Of a stretch of DNA of 41,953 nucleotides, positions 16,485-25,366 are shown piece after piece. The notes beneath the pieces are model-generated. The model did not search any database. It was not told the origin of the DNA and saw only the letters and a program-made list of their open reading frames with translations. This DNA comes from an uncultured beta proteobacterium (GTDB taxonomy: Bacteria > Pseudomonadota > Gammaproteobacteria > Burkholderiales > Burkholderiaceae). The translations under genes were made by a program, and so were the position numbers. How positions within the stretch are numbered: the stretch's first letter is position 1; each line of letters begins with the position of its first letter. The stretch covers positions 1 through 41,953 of the forward strand of contig CAITHY010000022.1 of NCBI GenBank assembly GCA_903892315.1, read 5' to 3'.

Positions 16485-16763
16485 ATGATTTCTCGTATCG
16501 CGCGCTTGAGCTTGGCAACCCTGATTTCTGCTGCTATTGGTATCACCCCTATTTCTGTAATGGCTGCTGACCCAGCTCCTGCGCCTGCACCAGTAGCCGT
16601 ACCTGCTGCAGCTCCAGTGGCTGCACCTGCCGCTATTCCAGCGGAGAAGTCTGTCAATAAAAAAACCAAGAAACAAGTAAGGAAAGAAAAGAAAGCTGAG
16701 AAAAAAGCGAAAAAGAAATCTAAAAAGAAAGCTAAAGCAGCAGCTGAAGCCGCAGCTCAGTAA
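16485..16763 (+). CDS. Secreted Ala/Pro-rich, Lys-rich small protein, unknown
   Basis: A 92-residue protein in three parts: a signal peptide (1-27, ending 'PISVMA'), an Ala/Pro linker (29-53) and a strongly basic tail (55-84) with about 17 lysines in 'KK.K.KKK' runs, then an Ala-rich end. TTGGAG precedes ATG 16485 by 6 bases, so the in-frame upstream ATG at 16473 is less likely. It would act in the periplasm or at the cell surface. Lys-rich cytoplasmic nucleoid proteins look similar, but the signal peptide argues against that role. Function unknown. Confidence 0.75.
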   Translation: MISRIARLSLATLISAAIGITPISVMAADPAPAPAPVAVPAAAPVAAPAAIPAEKSVNKKTKKQVRKEKKAEKKAKKKSKKKAKAAAEAAAQ

Positions 16764-16783
16764 GACACAGAAATCATTACCCC

Positions 16784-17761
16784 TTAATTCAGGGGTTCTG
16801 CACCATCGAAGTCATCAGATCTCTTGGGGTCTGGTGACTTTTTTGTTGGCGCATCATTGCGCACTAACAGCCACATTGCGGCCATCACCAGAGTCATGCC
16901 GCTGATTTGTGTCCAAGTGATTGGCTCCGCCAGAATCCAATATCCCATAAAGATCGTGGAGACTGGGCCCAGTATGCCAGCTTGAGCCACTAGAGGAGAG
17001 CCGATACGGTTGATGGCGATCATAATCAGCAGCATTGGAATGACCGTGCATAAACTGGCATTCAGTAGGCTGAACCAATAAATTGGAAGAGGTTGCTCAA
17101 ATATAGCGAGTGGGTTGTGGATCGTTGACTGTGCGATGCTCAAGATCGCTGAGGCTGAGCTGGCGTAGACGACCAAGCGTACGCTCCCAATGCGCTTCAC
17201 CATTTCTCCTGCACCAATCATGTAGGCCGCATAGGAGCAGGCACTACCAAATACGAGAGCCATGCCCAACCAAGCACCAATGCCGGTCGAGCTCGCATCT
17301 TGAATAAAGACGATAAAAACCCCAATGTAGCCAACGATAAGTGAGAACCACTGTAGTTGAGACACCGGTTTCTTTAAAACAAAATAGGAGATTAATAAAA
17401 CAATAGTTGGGGTGAGATAAAGAACAATTCTTTCTAAGCCAACCGAGATGTATTGCAGTCCTAAGAAATCGATATAGCTTGATAAAAAGTAACCTAAAAA
17501 TCCGAGGAAAAATAATTTAGCGCGATCAAGCCAGGTGATCGGGCTCATCGCTTTACGGCGGGATTCCCACCAGAAGATTCCCCAGAATAAGGGGAGTGCC
17601 ATGAGCATCCGTAAGGCTAAAAGCGTTTCTGCATTTGCACCATAACCAAAAGCGAGCTTTACCAAAATAGCTTTGCCAGAAAACAGCATAGAGCCTACTC
17701 CGGCCATCAAAATGCCATAGAGGTAACGCTGGTGATGATGTGCTGCGCTTGCTGAATGCAT
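16784..17761 (-). CDS. EamA/DMT-family transporter
   Basis: A 325-residue membrane protein with ten hydrophobic segments in two EamA halves ('GVGSMLFSGKAILVKLAFGYG' at the start; 'QAGILGPVSTIFMGYWILAEPI' near the end), and a hydrophilic acidic tail. It is unlike the 13526 paralogue in detail. It begins 6 bases after the nnrD gene, so the two are co-transcribed; a functional link is not evident. The exported substrate is unknown. Confidence 0.88.
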   Translation of the reverse strand: MHSASAAHHHQRYLYGILMAGVGSMLFSGKAILVKLAFGYGANAETLLALRMLMALPLFWGIFWWESRRKAMSPITWLDRAKLFFLGFLGYFLSSYIDFLGLQYISVGLERIVLYLTPTIVLLISYFVLKKPVSQLQWFSLIVGYIGVFIVFIQDASSTGIGAWLGMALVFGSACSYAAYMIGAGEMVKRIGSVRLVVYASSASAILSIAQSTIHNPLAIFEQPLPIYWFSLLNASLCTVIPMLLIMIAINRIGSPLVAQAGILGPVSTIFMGYWILAEPITWTQISGMTLVMAAMWLLVRNDAPTKKSPDPKRSDDFDGAEPLN

Positions 17762-17767
17762 AACGAT

Positions 17768-18652
17768 TTATAACAGCTTATTGAGAAGTGCCCGCATTTC
17801 CAAAATAGTCTCGGAGGGCGTTAGGCCTATTGGACCAACCCCTTTATGTACTAAGCTATCTGCCGCGCAGGCATGGAGCTCAACTGCAATCCCAGTGGCT
17901 TGCCACAGATCTAGTTGATGCCGAATTCCTTGAGCGGCAATAGCGGCAATGCTTCCCGTCAGAATATCCCCCATGCCACCTGTGCCCATGCCGGGATTGC
18001 CGGCAAGACATTGAACAGGCGAATGCTGTGGGGAGGCAATCAAAGTATGTTGTCCTTTGAGAACCACAATGGATTGCGTGAGCTTAACTAACTCTTGAAT
18101 AGCGCCCACACGATCTGATTGCACAATTTCTGTTGTGGTCTTCAAAAGCTTTGCAGCCTCACCAGGGTGAGGGGTGAGTACAGTGAGCCCTGGAATGGCT
18201 TGATTGCGAACTTGTAGTTTTTCGAGCAACTCAGTAGAGTCGCTAATCAAATTGAGGGCATCAGCATCAATCACTAGGGGAATATTTGGGTACAAGAGTG
18301 CGGCACGCAGGCATTGAATCGCTAAGGCTGACTTGCCCAGACCTGGGCCAATAGCAAGAACATCAGGCTGAGTTGTATTTAGTGTTGAATGAATATCTTC
18401 TGTAGCTAGGCGAACCATGAGCTCGGGTTGATTGAGATCTGCGCTTGCTGAGGCAGGGTCTAAGATTTCTAAGATCGTCCAGCCTGCGCCTAGATGTAAG
18501 CATGCATTGCCCGCCAAAATCAGGGCACCAGCCATTCCCGGTGCGCCGCCCATTAAAACGACTTTGCCTGCGTTGCCTTTATGTTCTGACGGCTGGCGCC
18601 GTAGTCGTTTTATTAGCTCTAGGGTGTCTAAGGTAACGGGTTCCAGATTCAT
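17768..18652 (-). CDS. nnrD: ADP/ATP-dependent (S)-NAD(P)H-hydrate dehydratase
   Basis: A 294-residue ribokinase-like repair enzyme that converts damaged NAD(P)H hydrate back to NAD(P)H. Motifs: 'HKGNAGKVVLMGGAPGMAGA' at the start, 'IGPGLGKS', 'VIDADALNLI', 'LTPHPGEAAKLL', 'VVLKGQHTLI' and the catalytic 'GNPGMGTGGMGDILTG'. The YjeF N-terminal epimerase domain found fused in E. coli Nnr is absent, so the epimerase must be encoded elsewhere. It is divergent from the MBL nuclease gene across 64 bases. Confidence 0.93.
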   Translation of the reverse strand: MNLEPVTLDTLELIKRLRRQPSEHKGNAGKVVLMGGAPGMAGALILAGNACLHLGAGWTILEILDPASASADLNQPELMVRLATEDIHSTLNTTQPDVLAIGPGLGKSALAIQCLRAALLYPNIPLVIDADALNLISDSTELLEKLQVRNQAIPGLTVLTPHPGEAAKLLKTTTEIVQSDRVGAIQELVKLTQSIVVLKGQHTLIASPQHSPVQCLAGNPGMGTGGMGDILTGSIAAIAAQGIRHQLDLWQATGIAVELHACAADSLVHKGVGPIGLTPSETILEMRALLNKLL

Positions 18653-18716
18653 TTGAATAGTATCGCTCTGATTTCGGCAGTGTTGAGCTAATTATAGGAA
18701 AGAGTATGCTAAACAT

Positions 18717-20132
18717 ATGAGGATCCAATTTTTTGGTGCAGCAGGAGAGGTAACAGGTTCGCGCCATTCGGTCGAGTGCATGCTGTCTGGAAAGCTCAGG
18801 CATTTCCTGGTTGACTATGGAATGTTTCAGGGTGGCCGCGAGGCAACCAATAAGAATCTCGAGCCATTACCATTCGCGCCAAAGGAGCTTGATTTTGTGG
18901 TGCTAACGCATGCGCATATCGACCATAGCGGTTTATTACCTCGTCTATGTGCTCAAGGTTTTTCAGGTGCTATCTACTGTACAAATGCTACCTTTGAATT
19001 ATTGAAAATTCTGTTACTGGATAGCGCCCATTTGCAGCGCGCAGATGTAGAGAGGGCAGAAAGAAAGATCAAGGCAGGCAAGTGGCATGGAGAGATTCCT
19101 GTGGCTTTGTATTCTAGGGAAGAAGTCGAAATGACCTTGAATCAGTTTCAGCCGCTCGAATATGGACAAGTGACGGAATTGGCACCAGGAGTATCTCTGG
19201 AGTTTCGTAATGCAGGCCATATATTGGGCTCAGCCATTGCTGTAATGGATATCACCGAGGATGATGCCCAGAAAAAGCGTTGCGTCTTTTCTGGTGATAT
19301 TGGTATGAAGGGTAAAGTCTTAATGCCTGACCCCGATTTGATTAAGGATGCTGATGTAGTCGTTGTGGAATCAACCTACGGCGACAGGCTGCACCGTAGT
19401 TTGCAAGATACTGAAGACGAGTTGGTCAATGTGATTTCCTCAACTATGAGCGCGCACGGCAATGTAGTGATGCCTGCTTTTGCGGTAGGTCGCACCCAAG
19501 AAATTTTATTTCTCTTGATTGACTTGGTTAAAAGAGGGCGTTTACCTCATTTAAGTATTTGGGTAGATTCGCCCATGGCCACTGCAGCTACTCATTTAAC
19601 CCAACATTTTTTCTCACAATTAGATGGGAACTCCCAGGAAACTTTTACTTGGTTTAAAAATAATCAAGACGCGGTAGATCTTCGCTTCATTGCAGACGTG
19701 GAAGAGTCAAAGGCGTTGAATAAGATTAAGGGTGGGGCAATCATTATTTCAGCGAGCGGTATGTGTGATGCTGGTCGCATAGTTCATCACTTAGCCAGTA
19801 ATTTACCTCGCCCGCAAAATGCCATTGTGATCACTGGATTCCAGGCTTACGGGAGTCTCGGGAGGCGTTTGGTGGACAAAGTGCAGAAAGTCCGCTTGTT
19901 TGGTGAGGATGTACCTGTCAAGGCCTCAATACATACGATTGGGGGATTATCTGCCCATGCTGATCAAGTTGGCTTATTAGATTGGCTTAGGGGATTTGAG
20001 CGGCCACCAAAAACCGTATTTGTAGTGCATGGTGAACCTGAATCATCTTCTGTATTGGCTAAATGCATCAGGGATGAATTACATTGGGAAAACGTCATCA
20101 TTCCTGAGCGTTTGCATACTTATCAGTGCTAA
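18717..20132 (+). CDS. Metallo-beta-lactamase/beta-CASP RNA-processing-type hydrolase
   Basis: A 471-residue protein combining a metallo-beta-lactamase domain ('THAHIDHSG' near residue 64, 'NAGHILGSA', 'FSGDIG'), a beta-CASP domain ('VESTYGDR', 'MPAFAVGRTQEIL') and the C-terminal RMMBL motif ('SASGMCDAGRI', 'ITGFQAYGSLGRRL', 'SAHADQ'). Relatives are CPSF73-like nucleases acting on RNA. It lacks the extra C-terminal domain of RNase J. The ribosome site is poor (AGGAAAG, 13 bases upstream). The target is unknown. Confidence 0.88.
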   Translation: MRIQFFGAAGEVTGSRHSVECMLSGKLRHFLVDYGMFQGGREATNKNLEPLPFAPKELDFVVLTHAHIDHSGLLPRLCAQGFSGAIYCTNATFELLKILLLDSAHLQRADVERAERKIKAGKWHGEIPVALYSREEVEMTLNQFQPLEYGQVTELAPGVSLEFRNAGHILGSAIAVMDITEDDAQKKRCVFSGDIGMKGKVLMPDPDLIKDADVVVVESTYGDRLHRSLQDTEDELVNVISSTMSAHGNVVMPAFAVGRTQEILFLLIDLVKRGRLPHLSIWVDSPMATAATHLTQHFFSQLDGNSQETFTWFKNNQDAVDLRFIADVEESKALNKIKGGAIIISASGMCDAGRIVHHLASNLPRPQNAIVITGFQAYGSLGRRLVDKVQKVRLFGEDVPVKASIHTIGGLSAHADQVGLLDWLRGFERPPKTVFVVHGEPESSSVLAKCIRDELHWENVIIPERLHTYQC

Positions 20133-20146
20133 TTTAATTACTTAAT

Positions 20147-20965
20147 TTAGTCGGCTACTTTTGCGCCTTGGATATTGTGACGTTTCAAAGCCTCAGCCAC
20201 AAATCCAGATTGCTTTAAACCTACAATGACATTGCTTAAGTAGGTGCTAGTACCTTGATAGTTGGATCTGTCCTTTGGAATACCAACCGCTTGATTAATC
20301 ACCATGAAACGACCGGGAAGCATACGCAAGCCTTCATAGCGCTTAGCATCACTTTCAAGCTGTTGTTTGACGCCCGCTGCAACATTTCCTACTCCAGACA
20401 TAAAGTCATCAATGACTGCTTGTGAGCTTGCGGCTCTGATTAGGGCGGCATTCTTAATCTCGCGCGTCAGGTAGAGATCATAGGCGCTACCTTTACCAAC
20501 TACAATTTCATTGCCAGCAGCATCTACTTCATCATTTGTCTTGAGTGGGGATGAGGCTTTTACCATGTAAGCCCCTTCAATTTGAATATAGGCTGGGGTA
20601 TAGCTGATGTCAGCCCCGCGGACCGGATCGATCGCCACAAAGACTAAGTCAATTTCTCCAGTCTTCACCGCATCTACTGTTGCTCCTGCTGATCTAAAAG
20701 GAATTAATTGCACGGCCAATGAAGTGCGTTTTCCAATTTCATTAGCAATATCAATCGTCACTCCGTATAAGTTTTTTGAGTTTGGATCTTCGTTAGCAAG
20801 AACCGGATTTCCTAAATTAATACCCACACGCAGAACACCAGTTGGCGCAAAAGAAGATGGGGTGGGCTGATTAATGGTTTTCATGGTCTTAGATGATTGA
20901 CTAGTAGCGAGTTGCGACATACACAAAAGCGTAAGCGATAGGAGCGAGGAAAATATCAGCTTCAT
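20147..20965 (-). CDS. ABC-transporter type periplasmic solute-binding protein (SBP family 3)
   Basis: A 272-residue exported protein with a signal peptide ('MKLIFSSLLSLTLLCMSQLA') followed by the family-3 fold: 'LRVGINLGNPVLANED', 'GVTIDIANEIGKR', 'VKTGEIDLVFVAIDPVRGADI', 'YTPAYIQIEGAYMV'. These bind amino acids or similar small polar solutes. No permease or ATPase gene is nearby, so it is an orphan binding protein in this window. Its stop lies only 14 bases from that of the convergent nuclease. Confidence 0.85.
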   Translation of the reverse strand: MKLIFSSLLSLTLLCMSQLATSQSSKTMKTINQPTPSSFAPTGVLRVGINLGNPVLANEDPNSKNLYGVTIDIANEIGKRTSLAVQLIPFRSAGATVDAVKTGEIDLVFVAIDPVRGADISYTPAYIQIEGAYMVKASSPLKTNDEVDAAGNEIVVGKGSAYDLYLTREIKNAALIRAASSQAVIDDFMSGVGNVAAGVKQQLESDAKRYEGLRMLPGRFMVINQAVGIPKDRSNYQGTSTYLSNVIVGLKQSGFVAEALKRHNIQGAKVAD

Positions 20966-20979
20966 TAAAATAGGGAGAT

Positions 20980-21006
20980 AAAAAAACCGCGGCTGACCGC
21001 GGTTTT
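20980..21006 (-). terminator. Rho-independent terminator (minus strand)
   Basis: Read on the minus strand, AAAACCGCGG / TCAG / CCGCGGTTTT is followed by further Ts. It ends transcription of the small single-helix protein gene just upstream, separating it from the solute-binding protein gene. Confidence 0.85.
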
Positions 21007-21023
21007 ATCAGCAAAAAGAGAAA

Positions 21024-21227
21024 TTACTTCTTAGCATCAGCCGCAGGAGCAGCTGCAGGGGCTGCAGGAGCAGCTGCAGGCGCATCTTTCTTAGCCTCTT
21101 CCATATGAGCAGCTTCTGCACCATGCTTTTCACCGCCCATATCAACGTTACCGTCGCCTTTGAGAAGTAAGTAGGCGGTGGCACCAATTAAGACCAGTAC
21201 CATAATGATGATTGAACGATTGCTCAT
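21024..21227 (-). CDS. Small single-helix membrane protein with Ala/Pro tail
   Basis: A 67-residue protein with one N-terminal membrane helix ('IIIMVLVLIGATAYLLL'), a charged His/Glu-containing middle ('GGEKHGAEAAHMEEAKKDA') and a low-complexity Ala/Pro tail. AAGGA precedes ATG by 7 bases and a terminator follows, so it is a genuine stand-alone gene. No family is recognised. The A/P tail resembles the linker of the Lys-rich secreted protein at 16485, but that is low complexity and not homology. Confidence 0.7.
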   Translation of the reverse strand: MSNRSIIIMVLVLIGATAYLLLKGDGNVDMGGEKHGAEAAHMEEAKKDAPAAAPAAPAAAPAADAKK

Positions 21228-21393
21228 TGCTTTTCCTTCGATTTGGTTGAAATTCTGCCAATATTAACTCGGCTTTACTACTAGGTAAATCCCAACAAGC
21301 CCTAGAGGGCATATTCTTTGATGGAACTAGGTATTAACACTAATCGAGTGTGCGGGTTAAGATAAGCCTACACATGCCCTCGAAGGTTGCAAT

Positions 21394-22251
21394 ATGAGTC
21401 CGAAGCTCCCGATTAATAACTCGCAAACGATTACTGATTTTTTAAATCTTCATAAGAGTCAAATAGCAGAGGATGATTCAGAAGATTCTTATAAGTTTGC
21501 TTTTGATGACGAAGCCTTTTTAGCTCGAAGAGAGACTATGGGTATTCGATTTGAGTTGGAGTTACTCAAGCCGAATGTGCTGTTAAATGAGCAGGGTATT
21601 GAGCATACGATTACTGTCTTTGGCTCAACTCGATTTATTAGTCATGCTGAGGCATTGACTCTAAAGAAAAGGGCAAAGAATGCGGGGGAGATTGCTGCTG
21701 CTAATAAAGCACTCTTACATAGCAGGTACTACGAGTCAGCACGAGATTTCGGGGCTTTAGTAGCCCATTACAACGCTACTCAAGAGAGCAACGCTAACAA
21801 GCTTCATATTTGCACGGGAGGGGGCCCTGGAATTATGGAGGCCGCTAATCGAGGCGCATTTGAGGTGGGCGATAAAACTATTGGCTTTAATATCAGCCTT
21901 CCTAGAGAACAGCATCCTAATCAGTACATTAGTCAAGGACTCAGTTTTCGGTTTCATTACTTCGCACTGCGCAAGATGCACTTTATGTTGCGTGCCAGGG
22001 CGATCGTTGTATACCCTGGGGGCTTCGGATCCTTTGATGAGATGTTTGAGGTGCTCACTCTCATGCAGACCAAGAAAGTGGTCCGTATCCCCGTGATATT
22101 AGTGGGTAGCGCCTACTGGAATGAGGTGATTAACTTCAATCATATGGTGGAATTTGGAGTGATTGACAAGGAAGACATGGAAACTATTCACTTCTCGGAG
22201 ACGGCCCAGGAAGCTTGGCAGGTGATCCAGGATTGGTATCAATTGGGCTAA
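21394..22251 (+). CDS. LOG-family nucleotide-monophosphate phosphoribohydrolase-like protein
   Basis: A 285-residue Rossmann-fold protein with the LOG signatures 'TGGGPGIMEAANRGA' (about 147-161) and 'YPGGFGSFDEMFEVLTLMQ' (about 207-225), the PGGxGTxxE active site with Ser for Thr. LOG proteins cleave nucleoside 5'-monophosphates to base and ribose phosphate; older annotations call them lysine decarboxylases. An N-terminal extension of about 65 residues precedes the core. GAAGG lies 7 bases before ATG. The precise substrate is not predictable. Confidence 0.85.
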   Translation: MSPKLPINNSQTITDFLNLHKSQIAEDDSEDSYKFAFDDEAFLARRETMGIRFELELLKPNVLLNEQGIEHTITVFGSTRFISHAEALTLKKRAKNAGEIAAANKALLHSRYYESARDFGALVAHYNATQESNANKLHICTGGGPGIMEAANRGAFEVGDKTIGFNISLPREQHPNQYISQGLSFRFHYFALRKMHFMLRARAIVVYPGGFGSFDEMFEVLTLMQTKKVVRIPVILVGSAYWNEVINFNHMVEFGVIDKEDMETIHFSETAQEAWQVIQDWYQLG

Positions 22252-22278
22252 CAAGTACTCGCCTGTAAAATCTTCCCT

Positions 22279-22791
22279 ATGAATCCTTCGCAAACCAGTA
22301 TTGCAACATCTCTAGATCTTCCGGGCTATCTCTTGGGTGGGATCATGCTCTTATTGGTCATGGTTTTTCATGGAGTGGTGTTGCTACAGATTGCTAAGCG
22401 CTACGAAGTGAAAACTTTTCTGTATTTGGCTGAGAAAAAATACTCTGCTGTAACTTTCTGTTTTTACCTGAGTGTTTTCTGCTTATTCTTGACCCATATC
22501 GCTGAAATACTGATTTGGGGTGTTGCTTTATACGCGTTCAAGTTACTGCCTATATTGGGACAAAGTATTCTATTTAGCGGCAGCACCTATACCGCAATGG
22601 GTTTCATGGAAGACATTCTTCCTGATGGCTGGAAGATGCTGGCCGTCATCATCGCTTTTTCTGGAATGTTTTCCTTTGCATGGACCGCATCAGTCATGAT
22701 CTCGATGACTAAGAATTTCCGCCAAGCCTATACCAAACTTCACATGAGAAAACTCAATATCTCATCTGACATCATTGATCGTTTTGAGTAG
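22279..22791 (+). CDS. Ion-channel-like membrane protein with altered selectivity filter
   Basis: A 170-residue membrane protein with a first helix near 15-37, a second near 55-82, a pore-like loop and a last helix near 118-142. The segment 'FSGSTYTAMGFMEDILPDGWKML' followed by 'FSGMFSFAWTASVMI' resembles two-helix potassium-channel domains (Ion_trans_2), where 'TYTTLGYGD' forms the filter. Here the filter reads TAMGFME, so the second Gly of GYG is Met. Potassium selectivity is therefore doubtful. It ends 3 bases before the next gene, suggesting co-translation. Confidence 0.65.
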   Translation: MNPSQTSIATSLDLPGYLLGGIMLLLVMVFHGVVLLQIAKRYEVKTFLYLAEKKYSAVTFCFYLSVFCLFLTHIAEILIWGVALYAFKLLPILGQSILFSGSTYTAMGFMEDILPDGWKMLAVIIAFSGMFSFAWTASVMISMTKNFRQAYTKLHMRKLNISSDIIDRFE

Positions 22792-22794
22792 TCC

Positions 22795-24012
22795 ATGAGT
22801 AAAGCTTGGGATGCCATCATTATCGGTGGCGGAGCAGCCGGCTTATTTTGTGCGGGAGTTGCAGGGCAGCTAGGAAAAAAAGTACTTGTTCTGGATCATG
22901 CAGAGGTACTTGGCGAGAAAATTCGTATTAGTGGTGGCGGTCGTTGCAACTTCACCAATCTTCATAGTAGCCCAGCTAACTTCTTATCTCTTAATCAGCA
23001 TTTTGTTAAAAGTGCGCTTGCTAGATATCCTTCAACAGAATTTATCAAGCTGGTCACATCCCATGGTATTAATTACCATGAGAAACACCAGGGCCAATTG
23101 TTTTGTGACGAGTCTGCCAAACAAATCATTGAGCTGTTGTTTGCAGAATGCGCTAAAGGGAAGGTGACTATTCGTCATCCAGTATATGTTCAAGCTATTG
23201 AGCAAGAAGGTGATCGTTGGTTAATTCAAACGAATACGGGCACCGAAAAATCCAAGTCAGTAGTCATGGCAACTGGGGGCTTACCAGTGCCTGCCATCGG
23301 AGCTACGGCCTATTCATTAGATATCGCTAAGCAGTTTGCTCTGAACGTGATTGAACCAAGGCCCGCCTTGGTGCCACTCTCATTTACCGCAGACAAGTTC
23401 GGTGATCTGAGTGAGTTGGCCGGTTTAGCTGTTCCAGTCAGAATCGCTTCTGGCTCTAAGGGACATCGTTACGGTGCCTGTAGATTCACTGAGGATTTGC
23501 TCCTAACGCATAAAGGCCTATCAGGCCCTGCGGTTCTTCAGGCAAGTAGTTATTGGGAGGAGGGCGAACCCATTCATATTGATTGGCTTGGGACAATTGA
23601 GCGACCCGGAGGATTTAATTGCGATGAGCTCTTTAATAATAAAGAGAATCACTTAAAGCTCACCGAAACCATTTTAGCCTCCGTGCTTCCTCAGCGGTTA
23701 GCTAAAGCATTTGCAGACCAGCGCAATTTAAGCGGTCGCAAATGGGCCGAGGTCTCCAAAAAAGATCGTCAAGCTCTTAAGGAGTTGCTAACGAACTGGT
23801 CTGTAAAGCCAGCAGGTACTTTGGGTTGGAAAAAAGCAGAAGTAATGTTAGGTGGGGTGGATACCAAAGAGCTCGACGGACAAACGATGATGTCGCGCAA
23901 GCATCCCGGACTATTCTTCATTGGTGAGTGTGTGGATGTCACCGGCCATTTAGGCGGACACAATTTTCAGTGGGCTTGGGCGAGCGGTTTTGTCTGCGCG
24001 CAATCCCTATAA
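22795..24012 (+). CDS. HI0933/BaiN-family NAD(P)/FAD-dependent flavoprotein
   Basis: A 405-residue flavoprotein: N-terminal FAD site 'IIIGGGAAGLFCAG' (about 8-21), the family hallmark 'RISGGGRCNFTN' (about 44-55), 'VMATGGLPVPAIGATAYS' and the C-terminal 'DVTGHLGGHNFQWAWASG'. This is the TIGR00275/HI0933 group, whose members are poorly characterised; BaiN of Clostridium acts on bile acids. No substrate can be assigned. It is probably co-transcribed with the channel-like gene. Confidence 0.88.
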   Translation: MSKAWDAIIIGGGAAGLFCAGVAGQLGKKVLVLDHAEVLGEKIRISGGGRCNFTNLHSSPANFLSLNQHFVKSALARYPSTEFIKLVTSHGINYHEKHQGQLFCDESAKQIIELLFAECAKGKVTIRHPVYVQAIEQEGDRWLIQTNTGTEKSKSVVMATGGLPVPAIGATAYSLDIAKQFALNVIEPRPALVPLSFTADKFGDLSELAGLAVPVRIASGSKGHRYGACRFTEDLLLTHKGLSGPAVLQASSYWEEGEPIHIDWLGTIERPGGFNCDELFNNKENHLKLTETILASVLPQRLAKAFADQRNLSGRKWAEVSKKDRQALKELLTNWSVKPAGTLGWKKAEVMLGGVDTKELDGQTMMSRKHPGLFFIGECVDVTGHLGGHNFQWAWASGFVCAQSL

Positions 24013-24039
24013 GTTTTCGTAAATCAGAGTTTACTTAGG

Positions 24040-24795
24040 CTACTTCTTTTTTTCGCGCGAGCGGATGTTTAAGAGCTCAACCGATAGAGAAAATGCCATA
24101 GCCACATAAACATAACCTTTGGGAATGTGAACGCCCATTCCTTCCGCGATCAGCACCACGCCTACAACCGTCAGAAACGATAGGGCCAACACTTTAATTG
24201 AAGGATGGCACTGTACAAAATCCCCGATGGGCTTAGCAGCAATCAGCATGATCATGACCGAGGCGAGAACCGCTGCGATCATCACGCTAATTTGATCCAC
24301 CATACCTACTGCGGTGATCACGCTATCAAGAGAAAAAATAATATCTAGTAAGCCAATTTGTAAAACAGAGCCAATAAATAAAGCAAGCATTGACTTGGCG
24401 CCGTCTTTCTCTGGAGAGTCACCCTGCTCATTCTCCTGCTCACCAATCTCTACTTCAATATAAATTTCTTTAGAAGCTTTCCAGATAAGGAAGAAGCCAC
24501 CGAGCAATAGGATTAAATCTCTACCGCTAATCTGATGGTCAGCAATTGTGAAGAGGGGATTTGTAAGACTCATCACCCACGACAAGCTCAGCAATAAAAG
24601 AATGCGGGTGACTAGTGCAAATAAAAGACCAAAGCGCCGAACTTTCTCCCGAATTTCTGCAGGGAGTCTGTTAGCAATAACGCTAATAAAAATGATGTTG
24701 TCAATGCCAAGAATAATTTCAAGGGCAGAGAGCGTCAGAAAGGCAATCCAAGCATTGGGATCACTCAGGAGTTGCATGGAGCTTTCAATCATCAT
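24040..24795 (-). CDS. TerC-family integral membrane protein
   Basis: A 251-residue protein with seven to eight membrane helices and the TerC hallmarks 'ALEIILGIDNIIFISVIANRLP' (about 25-46) and 'DIIFSLDSVITAVGM', both with acidic residues inside membrane segments. A charged loop ('EVEIGEQENEQGDSPEKDG') separates the two halves. Family members are linked to metal ion (manganese) export and tellurite resistance; the specific role here is unknown. It lies downstream of the truncated haemoglobin gene after 74 bases. Confidence 0.9.
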   Translation of the reverse strand: MMIESSMQLLSDPNAWIAFLTLSALEIILGIDNIIFISVIANRLPAEIREKVRRFGLLFALVTRILLLLSLSWVMSLTNPLFTIADHQISGRDLILLLGGFFLIWKASKEIYIEVEIGEQENEQGDSPEKDGAKSMLALFIGSVLQIGLLDIIFSLDSVITAVGMVDQISVMIAAVLASVMIMLIAAKPIGDFVQCHPSIKVLALSFLTVVGVVLIAEGMGVHIPKGYVYVAMAFSLSVELLNIRSREKKK

Positions 24796-24869
24796 TTGCT
24801 TTAATAAAATAACTATTCGTTAGAGTTTAGCGAATAACACTAGGCAGATTTTTCAATGCAATGACCATA

Positions 24870-25262
24870 TCATTGGTTGGGTTGATTTCTCATCCAATCT
24901 GCAGTGTTGAGAAAAGACTCCTCTAGTTTCTGCGCAGCATCACCCGTTATTCCGCACTCTTTCATGGCTTTATACATACATGCAAGCCATTGATCTCGCT
25001 CTTTTAAACCAATCTTGAATGGTAGGTGCCGAGCTCTCAGCATGGGGTGACCATACTTGGGGGAGTAAATATCGGGACCCCCCATCCAGCCGGTAAGGAA
25101 GAATTTGAGTTTCTCTCTGGAGTTTGAGAGATCCTGAGGGTGCATGACTCTGAGGTCCTCAAAAGCGGGTTCCAGGGCCATCAAATCATAAAAACGGTCT
25201 ACTAGTGCGTCAATTTGATCTATGCCGCCTATAGCCTCAAAAATGGATACTTTTTCACTCAT
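24870..25262 (-). CDS. Group II truncated haemoglobin
   Basis: A 130-residue globin. Tyr25 in 'RFYDLM' is the B10 residue, 'FFLTGWMGGPDIYSPKYGHPMLRARHLPF' carries the proximal His79 (F8), and Trp92 in 'DQWLACM' is the G8 Trp diagnostic of group II. Such globins bind oxygen, NO or peroxide and are linked to redox or nitrosative stress. It precedes terC on the same strand. An intact haem pocket and normal length make the call firm. Confidence 0.94.
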   Translation of the reverse strand: MSEKVSIFEAIGGIDQIDALVDRFYDLMALEPAFEDLRVMHPQDLSNSREKLKFFLTGWMGGPDIYSPKYGHPMLRARHLPFKIGLKERDQWLACMYKAMKECGITGDAAQKLEESFLNTADWMRNQPNQ

Positions 25263-25366
25263 ATTGTCATTTTAATGCGGTAAATTCGGAGAATTGGCAG
25301 TTTGCTAATTTCGGCGTAGAGTTAATCATCAGAGTCTTATTAACCCTTGTTTATAGGAGCGTAAAA

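Noticed and set aside
16481..16669. Minus-strand Gly/Ala-rich open frame
   Set aside because: It is the reverse-complement image of the Ala/Pro linker of the Lys-rich protein gene.
21228..21393. Possible RNA gene in a 166-base gap
   Set aside because: Only a short GCCCTAGAGGGC hairpin is present; no tRNA-like or known riboswitch pattern is visible.
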